A stretch of DNA of 46,900 nt from a virus (IMGVR_UViG_3300021225_000284:1-46900), one strand, 5' to 3'. Numbered from the stretch's first letter, positions 28,338 to 37,354 are shown. Program-made: numbers and translations. The notes: generated by a model from the letters alone, not told the origin.

Positions 28338-28781
28338 ATGACAATGATAACAAATCAAACAGCTCTTGGATACCCATTTTCTTCAGCAGAAAAAATACTG
28401 CCAACGCATTTCCAATTAAAATGGGGTGCTGGCAGTAGACCAATAATTAATATTCCGTTTAACACGGAATACCAAAAAGTAAAAGCAGGAAAGCAAGGCG
28501 AGGTTTATTCTTGCGAAAGCTGGTCAGATTATGTGTCTGGCGGTTATGGATGCGGTATTGTCTTTAATAATGTCGATATTTCGACAAAATTTAGAGAAAA
28601 TAATAGTAGCGGATTAGATTCTATCTTTAAAGGATCTAACCCTATTATTAATCTTAAAGGCGGGGATAAAACAATTGCTATTTTTGAAGGAAATAGGGCA
28701 AAAGAATTTATTGAAAAGGTTGGGAGGTTTATTCCAACGTCAAATGGAGGGGGACAAGGTATAACTATTGTGTTTTTATAA
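28338..28781 (+). CDS. Hypothetical glycine-rich protein before terminase
   Basis: 147 residues from ATG 28338; ATG 28344 and an upstream GTG at 28314 are alternatives. GAGSRPIINIPFNTEYQKV, VSGGYGCGIVFNNVDISTKF and STSNGGGQGITIVFL have a beta-rich, compact look. No motif recognised. It is followed by a strong terminator, separating it from the late operon. Confidence 0.55.
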   Translation: MTMITNQTALGYPFSSAEKILPTHFQLKWGAGSRPIINIPFNTEYQKVKAGKQGEVYSCESWSDYVSGGYGCGIVFNNVDISTKFRENNSSGLDSIFKGSNPIINLKGGDKTIAIFEGNRAKEFIEKVGRFIPTSNGGGQGITIVFL

Positions 28782-28826
28782 AAAATACGAGCATCAGGCA
28801 AACAACTCTTAAAATAAAACTTAATT

Positions 28827-28854
28827 AGCTCAATTTTATATTGAGCTTTTTTTA
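28827..28854 (+). terminator. Terminator before the late operon
   Basis: AGCTCAAT (28827-28834), TTTAT loop, ATTGAGCT (28840-28847), then T-run. It isolates the packaging/head operon from the upstream gene. Confidence 0.88.
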
Positions 28855-28878
28855 TTTTATATTGTAATAGAGTTTTTG

Positions 28879-28886
28879 TATTTTTG
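28879..28886 (+). promoter_or_regulatory. -7 box of the late (packaging) operon
   Basis: TATTTTTG matches TAnnTTTG 16 bases before the ATG at 28903. The nearest TTG (28862-28864) is only 14 bases upstream, so a late activator or a degenerate -33 box may be involved. Confidence 0.45.
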
Positions 28887-28902
28887 TAAAAATTGTATTA
28901 TT

Positions 28903-29277
28903 ATGGCATACAAAACAGAAGAATTATTTGAAACAGCAAAAAAAGTAATTAAAAAACATAACCTTTTTTTTATTGAAGATGTAGTAGCTTATTTACCTTG
29001 TACTAAATCTACATTTTATTTGCATTTTTCGGTCGATTCGGACAACTATAAAGAAATAATAGAGGAATTGGAAAGAAATAGAAATAAAAAGAAAATTGAA
29101 TTAAGGAATAGATGGAGTAAATTAGACACTCCAGCTTTACAATTATCTCTTTATAAATTACTTTCAACTCCAGACGAATTAAGAAAATTATCAATGCAGA
29201 CAGTAGAACAAAATACTGAATTGAAATTAGTTTGGAACGAAGAAAAAACTTATAATACAAATGAAGCTATCGATTAA
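28903..29277 (+). CDS. terS: Small terminase subunit
   Basis: 124 residues from ATG 28903; a TTG nine codons upstream lies in the promoter and is rejected. A helix-turn-helix region (FFIEDVVAYLPCTKSTFYLHFSVDSDNYKEIIEEL) is followed by a helical stretch (RNRNKKKIELRNRWSKLDTPALQLSLYKLL) and an acidic end. This arrangement directly before the large terminase (17-base overlap) is usual for small terminases of Bacteroidota phages. It would recognise the packaging site on phage DNA. Confidence 0.82.
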   Translation: MAYKTEELFETAKKVIKKHNLFFIEDVVAYLPCTKSTFYLHFSVDSDNYKEIIEELERNRNKKKIELRNRWSKLDTPALQLSLYKLLSTPDELRKLSMQTVEQNTELKLVWNEEKTYNTNEAID

Positions 29278-30571
29278 ACAAACATTGACATTGGATTATT
29301 TAGAAAATAATAATGTTAATGAAATTTTATTCGGTGGAGGTGCAGGCGGTGGAAAAAGTATTCTTGGTTGCTATTGGCAAATAAAAACAAGGTTAAAATA
29401 CGCAGGTACACGTGGATTGATAGGTAGAGCATCTTTAAAAACTTTAAAGGAAACTACCTTGCAATCCTTTTTTTTTGTTGCTCAAATGCAAGGATTAAAA
29501 GCTAATGTACATTTTAAGTTTAATCAGCAGTCAAATGTAATTACTTTCTTCAATGGTTCTCAAATACTTTTAAAAGATTTGTTTCTATATCCAAGCGACC
29601 CAAACTTTGATGAGCTTGGCTCACTTGAAATAACTGATGCTTTTATAGACGAAGCAAACCAAATAGTTGACAAGGCAAAAAGTATTTTAAAGTCACGTAT
29701 TAGATATAAATTAGACGAAAATAATTTAATACCGAAAATACTTTATACTTGCAATCCTGCCAAAAATTGGACGTATCAAGAATTTTATTTACCTAGTAAA
29801 AAAGGTGAATTACAAGAAAATAAAAAGTTTGTACAAAGTCTTGTCACTGATAATCCTAACATTTCTAAGCATTATATTGAAAATTTAAAGCTATTACCAA
29901 AGGAGCAAAGGGAACGTTTATTGTATGGTAATTGGGAATACGACGACGACCCTTCATCCCTTATTAGCTACGAAAATATATTAAATTGCTTTACAAATAC
30001 ATTTGTACAGCAAGGAATAAGTTATATTACGGCAGATATTGCACGTTTTGGACGAGATAAAACCGTCATTGGTATTTGGTCAGGTTGGAGACTTGAACAA
30101 GTGCAAACGATTGAAAAAAGTTCTTTAGATGTAGTAGTTCAGAAAATAAACGATTTAAGGAATTTATTTAATATACCTTTATCAAATATTATTGTCGATG
30201 AAGATGGAGTTGGCGGAGGTGTCAAAGACTTTTTAAATTGTAAAGGTTTTATCAATAATTCATCACCTATCAAATTGAATAATTCTGATGCTAACTTTAA
30301 TAATATCAAATCTCAATGCTATTTTGGATTAGCTGAAAAAATAAATAAAAACGAAGTATTTTTTAATACAACTGGCATACATAAAGAAGCTATTATTGAA
30401 GAATTACAATATGTCAAACAAGACAAAATGGATTCTGATAATAAAAAGCAAGTGTTAAGAAAAGAAAAGGTCAAAGAATTATTAAATCGTTCTCCCGATT
30501 ATTCTGATATGATAATGATGAGATATTTTTTTGAGTTAAATAATAAACCAATCGAGTGGAAAATATACTAA
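29261..30571 (+). CDS. terL: Large terminase subunit
   Basis: 436 residues. Walker A at about 25-33 (GGGAGGGKS), Walker B with catalytic Glu at D130-E131 (DAFIDEANQ), and coupling motif CNPAKNW. The RNase H-like nuclease has D259 (ADIARFGRDKT), D313 (VDEDGVGGG) and D413/D416 (SPDYSDMIMM). The ATPase motor packages DNA into proheads and the nuclease cuts it. The length is at the low end of the usual range. The gene overlaps terS and is followed by the portal gene. Confidence 0.96.
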   Translation: MKLSIKQTLTLDYLENNNVNEILFGGGAGGGKSILGCYWQIKTRLKYAGTRGLIGRASLKTLKETTLQSFFFVAQMQGLKANVHFKFNQQSNVITFFNGSQILLKDLFLYPSDPNFDELGSLEITDAFIDEANQIVDKAKSILKSRIRYKLDENNLIPKILYTCNPAKNWTYQEFYLPSKKGELQENKKFVQSLVTDNPNISKHYIENLKLLPKEQRERLLYGNWEYDDDPSSLISYENILNCFTNTFVQQGISYITADIARFGRDKTVIGIWSGWRLEQVQTIEKSSLDVVVQKINDLRNLFNIPLSNIIVDEDGVGGGVKDFLNCKGFINNSSPIKLNNSDANFNNIKSQCYFGLAEKINKNEVFFNTTGIHKEAIIEELQYVKQDKMDSDNKKQVLRKEKVKELLNRSPDYSDMIMMRYFFELNNKPIEWKIY

Positions 30572-30592
30572 TATAAAATTTAATTAAAATTT

Positions 30593-31990
30593 ATGAATAT
30601 ACTTGAATTTTTAGGATTAAAAAAAAAGCAGTTAGTTTTGCCAGATTATGACAAGCTACCTGCACAACTTATATTTAGACAGTTCGGAGCTTCTCCCGTT
30701 TTATATTACGCTGAAAATTCAGACAACTATCTTAAAAAAGGGTTTGAGGGTAATCACGTAGTATTTACTATTGCCGATTATTGTGGCAGAAAGTTGACTA
30801 CTATTCCGCCAATTTTATACAAAGTAAAAGACAAATCAGCTCAAAAAGATTATAACTATCTACGTAAAGAAGGCAGTTATCATAACTACCGTGAATCTTT
30901 AAGAATAAAAGCAAAAGCATTTGATGAAGTTAGAAGTCATCCAATTTTAGATATATTAGCAAAACCAAACCCGACAATGAATTGGGATGAATTTGTTTAT
31001 GGATATTTTGTTTATAAAAAGTTTGTCGGACGTTCTGTAATTCAAGGAGTATCTACCGATACAGGAATTAACAAAGGCAAACCACAGGAGCTTTGGCTAT
31101 TACCTGCAAACTATATTCAAGCAGTATCAGGAAGTAATTTAAACATCATAGACTATTACCAAGATTCACGCAACCCAGAGTTTAAAATTCCGACAGACCA
31201 AGTTTTAATGATTAGAAATTTTAGTTCTGATTATAGCGTGCCTGGTGGTCATCTGTCGGGTATGTCTGTACTAAAGTCTGCATCAAAACTTTTAACAAAA
31301 AGTAATAGTGCAATGGATGCAGAAACAGAAAGCTTACAAAATAGAGGTGCAAGGACATTGGTTTATCCTCAAATACCTAAAGAAATGCTTGGCGGAGGAA
31401 TAACAATGCCCGATGGACAAACGATTGATGCTATGAATATGGCATTAAATAAACGTTTAAAAGAAGCAGGAAATCAAGGAGTAGTTTTAAACTCATTGCC
31501 TTTAGGAATTGCTCAAATAGGATTGTCGCCAGTTGATTTGCAAATATTAGAAACAAATCGTTTTGATATTCAAATGTGGTGTAGCTTATTTCACGTTGAT
31601 TCAAGAGTTATTTTCAATGACCATACAAGCTCAACTTTGGATAATATGAAAACAGCTCGTTTAAATACTATTACAGATGGAATATTCCCAGACATCGAAG
31701 CATTGAAAAACGGATTGAATGAGTTTTTGGTTAAGAAATGGGATAATACACTTGTACTTGACTTTGATTATACTATATTACCCGAAATTCAGGATAATCT
31801 TAGACAAGTAGCTAAAGATATGAAAGAGGCTGAGGTATTTACTGTAAATGAGATTAGGGAAATGTGGAAGTATGGAAATTATGAGGGAGAAAATGCAGAT
31901 AAAATACTAATTAGTAGCAGTAAACAAATTTTAGATGATTTATCGTCAAGTTTGCCAAATGTTACTGATACAAATGTAGCAGGTTATTGA
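30593..31990 (+). CDS. Portal protein
   Basis: 465 residues, HK97-type phage portal. Features: VVFTIADYCGRKLTTIPPILYK, HPILDILAKPNPTMNWDEFVYGYFVYKKFVGRSVIQ, ELWLLPANYIQAV, LMIRNFSSDYSVPGGHLSGMSVLKSASKLL and IQMWCSLFHVDSRVI. It forms the dodecameric ring through which DNA enters. Order terS-terL-portal-head protein is standard. Confidence 0.93.
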   Translation: MNILEFLGLKKKQLVLPDYDKLPAQLIFRQFGASPVLYYAENSDNYLKKGFEGNHVVFTIADYCGRKLTTIPPILYKVKDKSAQKDYNYLRKEGSYHNYRESLRIKAKAFDEVRSHPILDILAKPNPTMNWDEFVYGYFVYKKFVGRSVIQGVSTDTGINKGKPQELWLLPANYIQAVSGSNLNIIDYYQDSRNPEFKIPTDQVLMIRNFSSDYSVPGGHLSGMSVLKSASKLLTKSNSAMDAETESLQNRGARTLVYPQIPKEMLGGGITMPDGQTIDAMNMALNKRLKEAGNQGVVLNSLPLGIAQIGLSPVDLQILETNRFDIQMWCSLFHVDSRVIFNDHTSSTLDNMKTARLNTITDGIFPDIEALKNGLNEFLVKKWDNTLVLDFDYTILPEIQDNLRQVAKDMKEAEVFTVNEIREMWKYGNYEGENADKILISSSKQILDDLSSSLPNVTDTNVAGY

Positions 31991-31993
31991 TTT

Positions 31994-32035
31994 ACAATAT
32001 TGTAGTACAATATTGTTTACAATTGTAATACAATT
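31994..32035. repeat. Tandem palindromes ACAATATTGT between portal and head genes
   Basis: ACAATATTGT at 31994-32003 and 32007-32016 (each self-complementary), ACAATTGT at 32019-32026, then ACAATT at 32030-32035. Starts are spaced 13, 12 and 11 bases. All are in the 62-base gap between two late genes. A multi-site protein target, RNA element or packaging-related site is possible. Confidence 0.65.
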
Positions 32036-32052
32036 ATAATTTAATTAAGTAA

Positions 32053-32940
32053 ATGACAAGAAAAGAAAAGATTGAATATTGGAAACGATATAGCAAGATT
32101 AATAATAAATTAGAACGTTTTGCCTATAAAAGCATTTTAAACGTATTTAAAAAGCAAGGAATTGAATTTACAAATGTAGCTAATGAATTTAGTTTTGAAT
32201 ACGCTTTGAATCGTTTAAATGACATTGTTAAGCAATCTGATTTTCAATCTTTCTTTGATGACTATTATTTTAAAGCTGGGCAAATGCTTTTAAAATTCTA
32301 TAATGATGAATTAAAAAAGCAAGTTCAGCAGATGCAAAGTAAAAATATACAACCTATCAATATCGGATTTAGAGATAAGCAAAAGATTGAAGAATTAGGC
32401 AAAGTTTCACAAAGAGATGATGTTGGTCATAAAATTACAAGTATTACAGATTATACTCGTACATTAATTAGAAATGCAATTACTCAATCTATAAATGATA
32501 ACTTGCCAAAACGTGACATGGCAAAGAAAATATTTGATATTACACAAGGTCAAATAGGCAAGAAACGAGGTTTATTAATTGCACGTACTGAAACAACTTT
32601 TATAAGTTCAGTTTCTGCAGAAATAAATATCCAAGGAAACGGATTTAAAATGAATAAGATTTGGATAGCGACAGCAGATGCAAGAACTAGAGAAGCTCAT
32701 TTGGCAATGCTAAATTCAGAAGCTATCGGACAAGATGAATTATTTATGGTTGGAGGAGTTAAAATGAAGTATCCAGGTGATTGGGCAGGAGGTGCAGAAA
32801 ATTGTTGCAATTGTAGATGTGCAATAGCTTATATACCTGCACCATTAGAAGAACAAAATATACCACAATCAAACAATACACAAAGCGGTAATGCTTTAAG
32901 CAATGCAGTTTTAAGTTCTTTAATAGCACAATTATTTTAA
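32053..32940 (+). CDS. Minor head protein, Mu gpF-like
   Basis: 295 residues. After a helical N-terminal half the Mu F-like core is present: LLIARTETTFISSVSAEIN, NKIWIATADARTREAHLAM, and GGAENCCNCRCAIAYIP at the end (W.a..D.RTR..H ... NCRC). These proteins take part in head morphogenesis near the portal. The short C-terminal tail is Ser/Asn rich. Confidence 0.9.
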   Translation: MTRKEKIEYWKRYSKINNKLERFAYKSILNVFKKQGIEFTNVANEFSFEYALNRLNDIVKQSDFQSFFDDYYFKAGQMLLKFYNDELKKQVQQMQSKNIQPINIGFRDKQKIEELGKVSQRDDVGHKITSITDYTRTLIRNAITQSINDNLPKRDMAKKIFDITQGQIGKKRGLLIARTETTFISSVSAEINIQGNGFKMNKIWIATADARTREAHLAMLNSEAIGQDELFMVGGVKMKYPGDWAGGAENCCNCRCAIAYIPAPLEEQNIPQSNNTQSGNALSNAVLSSLIAQLF

Positions 32941-32953
32941 TCTAAATTAGATT

Positions 32954-33139
32954 TTAATCTAATCCATAAAAGTTTTTAAGCTGTTTATAAGTAATAAAAT
33001 CAGCTCCACGTTTACCATCTACTGAAGTACGCTTGTTTAATGCAATGCGTACTTTTTTCATTTTTGCTAAAGCGGCATTCCTTCCGCAGTTAAATATCTT
33101 CATAACGTCTTTCACGCATACTACTTGCCAATCTTCCAT
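32954..33139 (-). CDS. Small DNA-binding protein (excisionase/helix-turn-helix-like) on minus strand
   Basis: 61 residues: VVCVKDVMKIFNCGRNAALAKMKKVRIALNKR, then DFITYKQLKNFYGLD. This is the winged-helix pattern of small phage excisionase or MerR-like proteins (start-of-domain VKDV...F.CGR..A...M). It is the only minus-strand gene in the late half, with its own promoter at 33175-33204, so it is an independent insert (moron) or an antisense-oriented regulator of the head genes. Confidence 0.7.
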   Translation of the reverse strand: MEDWQVVCVKDVMKIFNCGRNAALAKMKKVRIALNKRTSVDGKRGADFITYKQLKNFYGLD

Positions 33140-33174
33140 ATTTATTAAAAGTCCAATTAAGTATTATTAAGTAC

Positions 33175-33204
33175 AAAGTTAGAATATTTAACTTTTTTTT
33201 TCAA
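33175..33204 (-). promoter_or_regulatory. Promoter of the minus-strand HTH gene
   Basis: On the minus strand TTG (complement of 33202-33204), 19 bases, CTACTTTG (complement of 33175-33182). The -7 box deviates in two of six defined positions. Its place in the gap before the gene and the good spacing support it. Confidence 0.5.
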
Positions 33205-33234
33205 TTAATTTCGTTCAAATCTATAAAAAGACGT

Positions 33235-33981
33235 ATGAGAGGACTAACGTACAAAAATATAAATACAGAAATATTGGATATTGACCCAAGCAAAAGAACC
33301 GTAGTAGCTTACGTTTCAAAGTTTGGAAATATTGATTTAGATGGTGATGTAATGATGCCTGGTTGTTACAAGAAATCTATTAATGAGCGTGGAAGTGCAG
33401 GCACAAATGAATTATTTCACTTGTCAAACCATAGAACACAACCCGAATTTGTACTTAGTAAACCTATTTTTGAAGAAGATTCATTTGGTTTAAAAATGAC
33501 TTCGACAATTAGAGATTCTTATCATGGAAATGATATTTTAAAAGGCTATCAGGATGGAATTTGGAATCAACATTCTGTTATGTTTTCAGTGCCAAAAGGA
33601 AAATATGAATGCAAAGTTGATTCAGACGGAAACGAGTATAATGTAATTTATGAAGCAAAATTATATGAGGGTTCAACGGTTCTATGGGGTGCAAATCCAG
33701 AAACGCCAACTCTCGAAGTAAAGAATATATTTTCACAAGTATTCAATAATGATTTAACAAAAGTATTTGGGCAGTTGCAAAAGCTAACTAAAGCTTATAA
33801 GAAAGGCACTTTTACAGATGAGTTTTTCCCATTATTGGAAATTGAAATTAAGATGTTAGAATCTATTATTACAGAAAACTTTGTCGAAAAAAATAGCATT
33901 GCAGTCGCAAATGAAGCATTGCAAACGCCAAAAACCGATGAAGGTTTGGAATTAATAAAATGGTTCTCAAATAATATTTAA
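33235..33981 (+). CDS. Prohead protease (HK97 family, U35)
   Basis: 248 residues. RTVVAYVSKFGNIDLDGDVMMPGCYKKSI, LSNHRTQPEFVLSKP (catalytic His candidate), LKGYQDGIWNQHSVMFSVPKGKY (Ser candidate) and YEGSTVLWGANPETP are the standard blocks. It cleaves scaffold segments of capsid proteins during head maturation. It lies directly before the capsid gene. The C-terminal 80 residues are a helical extension. Confidence 0.92.
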   Translation: MRGLTYKNINTEILDIDPSKRTVVAYVSKFGNIDLDGDVMMPGCYKKSINERGSAGTNELFHLSNHRTQPEFVLSKPIFEEDSFGLKMTSTIRDSYHGNDILKGYQDGIWNQHSVMFSVPKGKYECKVDSDGNEYNVIYEAKLYEGSTVLWGANPETPTLEVKNIFSQVFNNDLTKVFGQLQKLTKAYKKGTFTDEFFPLLEIEIKMLESIITENFVEKNSIAVANEALQTPKTDEGLELIKWFSNNI

Positions 33982-34004
33982 AACTTTAAAAACTACAAAA
34001 AAAG

Positions 34005-35240
34005 ATGAATATCGAAGAAGCAAAACAAGGTATCGAAAGTGCAATTGATGCACGTTTAAGTAAATATGAAGAGCAGGCTAAATTGTCAGCTAAAGGAATT
34101 GAAGAATCATTGAAAAATGAGCTTAACAACTTGCTTTCAAAGCACTCTGAAATCAGCGAACAAGTTAAGTCTTTAGCTAAACAACAAGATGCTATCGAAC
34201 TTGCAACAAAAAGAACAAATCAGCAGTTTGAAAATAAATCAAAGTCTTTTTACGCTGACTTAGCAGAACAAGCTAACAACGCAAAAGAAGAAATTGAAAG
34301 AATCCGCAATCGTAAATCAAGAGGTATCTCTTTTGATATTGAAGCAGGTCAAGAATTGTTACAAAGCAAAGCGGTTGGTAACGTAACAATCGGAGCATCT
34401 ACAACTGGTACTTTGCCAACAATGTTTGGTCAAAATATCACTTCAACTCCGAACCGTAAACAACACGTAAGAGGTTTGATTCCGTCAGTTCCTTTGACTG
34501 ATGCTATCTATTCATTCCCACGTTATACGAACGGAGAAGGTTCTGTAGGTATTCAAACAGAAGGTTCGGCAAAAGCTCAAACAGATGCTGACATCGCTTA
34601 TGTAACTTCTACTCCAATCGTAATTGCTCATTTCCAACGTCATTCGGAGCAAATCTTACAAGATATTCCTCGCTTGTTGGCATTTACTTCAGGTCGTATG
34701 GTTGAACAACTATTGGACAAAGAAGATGATGAAATACTAAATGGTGCAGGTGGCTCAAATCGTTTGAATGGTATCATTACACAGGCTACTGCATACGCTC
34801 CGACAGGTTCGGCAAACACTTCAAATGCTGATAGATTCTCGTATCTTTTGAATGCTATTTCTCAATTAGCACAAGCTAACTATACTCCAAACGGTGTATT
34901 GGTTAATCCTTATGCTTATTATGAATTGATGCAAATCAAGACTTCTACAAAAGAATATACAATGCCTTATGCTGGCGTAACTTTTGTTGATGGTACATTA
35001 AGAATTGCAGGTGTTCCAGTTTATCAATCAACAGCTTGTGCAACAAACGCATTTACAGTTGGTGATTGGTCGCAAGCTGAATTACTTGTAAGAAATGCAA
35101 TTCAAGTTGATATTTCACGTGAAGACAGCGACAATTTCCAAAAGAATTTAGTTACTGTACGTGTTGAGGAAAGAGTAGGATTAGCAGTTTATCAACCAGG
35201 TGCATTTATTACAGGAACTTGGACAGCCTTGGCATCTTGA
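34005..35240 (+). CDS. Major capsid protein, HK97 fold
   Basis: 411 residues. Residues about 1-105 form a charged coiled-coil delta/scaffold domain (EQAKLSAKGIEESLKNELNNLLSKHSEISEQVKSLAKQQ), expected to be removed by the upstream protease. The rest has HK97-fold segments: IPSVPLTDAIYSFPRYTNGEGSVGIQTEG, DIPRLLAFTSGRMVEQLLDKEDDEIL, GVLVNPYAYYELMQIKT, GVPVYQSTACATNAFTVGDWSQAELLVRNAIQVDISRED and TVRVEERVGLAVYQPGAF. Ends at a terminator. Confidence 0.95.
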   Translation: MNIEEAKQGIESAIDARLSKYEEQAKLSAKGIEESLKNELNNLLSKHSEISEQVKSLAKQQDAIELATKRTNQQFENKSKSFYADLAEQANNAKEEIERIRNRKSRGISFDIEAGQELLQSKAVGNVTIGASTTGTLPTMFGQNITSTPNRKQHVRGLIPSVPLTDAIYSFPRYTNGEGSVGIQTEGSAKAQTDADIAYVTSTPIVIAHFQRHSEQILQDIPRLLAFTSGRMVEQLLDKEDDEILNGAGGSNRLNGIITQATAYAPTGSANTSNADRFSYLLNAISQLAQANYTPNGVLVNPYAYYELMQIKTSTKEYTMPYAGVTFVDGTLRIAGVPVYQSTACATNAFTVGDWSQAELLVRNAIQVDISREDSDNFQKNLVTVRVEERVGLAVYQPGAFITGTWTALAS

Positions 35241-35282
35241 TAAATAGTTTTTAAAAATAAATTTTCCAAAAATTAGTTTTAT

Positions 35283-35318
35283 GGCTTGTCAAGTTCAAAT
35301 ATTTGGCAAGCCTTTTTT
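35283..35318 (+). terminator. Terminator after major capsid gene
   Basis: GGCTTGTCA (35283-35291) and TGGCAAGCC (35304-35312), 9 bp with one G-U, then TTTTTT. It may boost capsid mRNA by partial termination or shield the downstream glycosyltransferase. Confidence 0.88.
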
Positions 35319-35362
35319 ATAAAAAAGTTTTTTTCTAAATAACAAAGTTTATACTTAAAGTT

Positions 35363-36325
35363 ATGAATATATTATTTCATTTACACGCCTATCCAAACAC
35401 AAATCTTTCAGGAGCTGAAATGATGGCTCACAGAATAGCAAAGTTTCTACAATCAAAAGGACATAATATAAAAGTTATCAATGGAAGTTGTAATAATAAT
35501 TCTGTATTTGAAGGAATAGAAGTAATTGGATTTAATTTAAACAAGAATGACCACGATTTGTGGCTTTGGGCGGACGTTGTAGTCACTCACTTGGTAAATA
35601 CTCACTATTGTTTAAATCAGGCTCGTAAATACAATAAAAAGCTAATTCATCTTATACATAATAGTTTCAGTGACCATATTTTAAAAGTTCGTGAAAATGC
35701 AAACTATTTAGTTTATAATTCAGACTATGTAAGACTAATATTAGGTTATAATCATCCTTACACTATTTGTATTCCTCCAGTTAATTATAGAGATTATGAA
35801 GTAAACAATAAAGGGTCTTATATTACTTTGGTAAATCTAAACGAAAATAAAGGCGGTAGAATATTAATAGAAATTGCAAAAAGATTGCCAGAATATAAAT
35901 TTTTAGCAATAGAGGGCGGATATTATGACCAAATAAAAGATGAATCAATAAAGAATATCAAATACTTACCTCCGCAAGTAGATATGAAGAAGATTTATAA
36001 TAAAACTAAACTTTTATTAATGCCTTCCGAATATGAAAGTTGGGGACAAGTAGCAATAGAAGCAATAGCGAGCGGAGTGCCAGTGCTATCAAGTGAAGCA
36101 CAAGGATTAAAAGAAGCTTTAGGAAATGCTACTATATCAATTGATAGAAAAAATATAGATGCTTGGGTTAAATATATAAAAGTAGTTATGGAAGATTCAG
36201 CAGTTTATAGTAAATTGCAAGAGTTAAGCATTTTAAGAGCTAAAGAATTAGATCCAATACCTTATTTAGAGCGTTTAAATACATTTTTTGAACAAGTTAA
36301 AAACGTAAAATCATGGAAGCAATAA
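35363..36325 (+). CDS. Family 4-like glycosyltransferase (GT-B)
   Basis: 320 residues. N-terminal Rossmann-like part NILFHLHAYPNTNLSGAEMMAHRIAKFLQSKGHNIKVI. C-terminal donor-binding part LLLMPSEYESWGQVAIEAIASGVPVLSSEAQGLKEAL with the E-x7-E motif (ESWGQVAIE). GT4 enzymes transfer a sugar from a nucleotide-sugar donor with retention. It stands between capsid and connector genes, so glycosylation of a virion protein is a strong possibility. Modification of the host surface or of DNA is less likely, given its late location. Confidence 0.88.
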   Translation: MNILFHLHAYPNTNLSGAEMMAHRIAKFLQSKGHNIKVINGSCNNNSVFEGIEVIGFNLNKNDHDLWLWADVVVTHLVNTHYCLNQARKYNKKLIHLIHNSFSDHILKVRENANYLVYNSDYVRLILGYNHPYTICIPPVNYRDYEVNNKGSYITLVNLNENKGGRILIEIAKRLPEYKFLAIEGGYYDQIKDESIKNIKYLPPQVDMKKIYNKTKLLLMPSEYESWGQVAIEAIASGVPVLSSEAQGLKEALGNATISIDRKNIDAWVKYIKVVMEDSAVYSKLQELSILRAKELDPIPYLERLNTFFEQVKNVKSWKQ

Positions 36326-36492
36326 AAGTAAAACTATTAAAAGATTTTCACGGTGACGTAATAGCAAAAGCTGGAGAATCTATTGAAATGAATAAAGACA
36401 AAGCGTATTTTCACGCTAAACGTGGTAATGTTGAAATCGTAAAAACAAAAGAACTTAAAATCAAGAAAGAAAATGAAGACGTTGCTTTATGA
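36313..36492 (+). CDS. Small head-region protein of 59 residues
   Basis: MEAIKVKLLKDFHGDVIAKA followed by GESIEMNKDKAYFHAKRGNVEIV and a Lys-rich end. It overlaps the glycosyltransferase gene by 13 bases and the connector gene by 20. The KLLKDF.G....AGE.IE......A.....G..EI pattern recurs in small proteins beside capsid genes in many phages. Possibly a minor head or connector accessory protein. Confidence 0.7.
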   Translation: MEAIKVKLLKDFHGDVIAKAGESIEMNKDKAYFHAKRGNVEIVKTKELKIKKENEDVAL

Positions 36493-37006
36493 TGTTACTT
36501 TTTCAGATGAAGGTAGCGAGGTTGTCGATTTAGCTTATGTAAAATCTTTTTCTGCAATTACTACTACTACTCACGATGCTTTATTGACTAATTTAATTAA
36601 ATCATGTAGGGCGGAAATAGAAAAAGTTGCAGGTATTTCTATAATTGAAAGAACTATAACTGCTGAATGGTACTCGGTAAATGAAGAATGTTCTTTGCCT
36701 TATCCAATTATCAACTCTATTACAAGCGTAGAAAGTGACGGTACGGCATTAACGGCAAACGTTGGATACAAAGTGATAGGTACAAGTAAAAAAACGATTA
36801 TAGGAACTTTTCCAAGAGGTTTAAAGGTTGTTTATACTGCTGGATATGGTGCTAATTGTCCAGAAGATTTAAAACTTTGTATTGCAAAGGCAGTATTAGA
36901 AATATTTGAAAATAGAACGGGAATATCAGTTGAAAATTCAAATTTATTGCCAAATAGTTGGCGTAGTGTAGCAATTAATTATCGACCGACATGGTTAATA
37001 TTTTAA
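36473..37006 (+). CDS. Head-tail connector protein (gp6-like)
   Basis: 177 residues. LIKSCRAEIEKVAGISIIERTITAEWYS, LPYPIINSITSVESDGT, GYKVIGTSKKTIIGTFPRGLKVVYTAGYG and CPEDLKLCIAKAVLEIFENRTGI match the HK97 gp6-like adaptor. It forms a ring under the portal. The start overlaps the 59-residue gene. Confidence 0.85.
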   Translation: MKTLLYDVTFSDEGSEVVDLAYVKSFSAITTTTHDALLTNLIKSCRAEIEKVAGISIIERTITAEWYSVNEECSLPYPIINSITSVESDGTALTANVGYKVIGTSKKTIIGTFPRGLKVVYTAGYGANCPEDLKLCIAKAVLEIFENRTGISVENSNLLPNSWRSVAINYRPTWLIF

Positions 37007-37012
37007 AATAAA

Positions 37013-37354
37013 ATGGTAGATAAACTAACATTAAATGCTGGTAAATTACAAGATGAATTAAGCTTTTATAATGTAACTGCAACAAGAGATGACGCTGGCG
37101 GTTTTGGAACTTCAACTAAAACGTTAGCATTTACTACGCTTGCATACATTGTTCCAGACGGATCACGTAGAACATTTGAAGCAAATAAAAATGAATATAT
37201 AGAAAGCTATAAAGTTGAGATACGCTATGAGAATGGCAAAGTACCAAACGAGAATCAACTTGTACTTTTTAATTCTATTTGGTTTAATATTGTTTCAGTA
37301 GAAAACGTAATGGCTCGTAATTTAGTAATTAAGCTTATTTTAGTAAAAAAATAA
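37013..37354 (+). CDS. Head-tail adaptor / head-closure protein
   Basis: 113 residues. LQDELSFYNVTATRDDAGGFGTSTKTLAFTTLAYIVPDGSRR, YIESYKVEIRYENGKVPNENQLVLFNSIWFNIVSVENV matches the phage head-tail joining family (SPP1 gp16-like). Six bases after the gp6-like gene. It would seal the filled head and present the tail-docking surface. Confidence 0.85.
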   Translation: MVDKLTLNAGKLQDELSFYNVTATRDDAGGFGTSTKTLAFTTLAYIVPDGSRRTFEANKNEYIESYKVEIRYENGKVPNENQLVLFNSIWFNIVSVENVMARNLVIKLILVKK

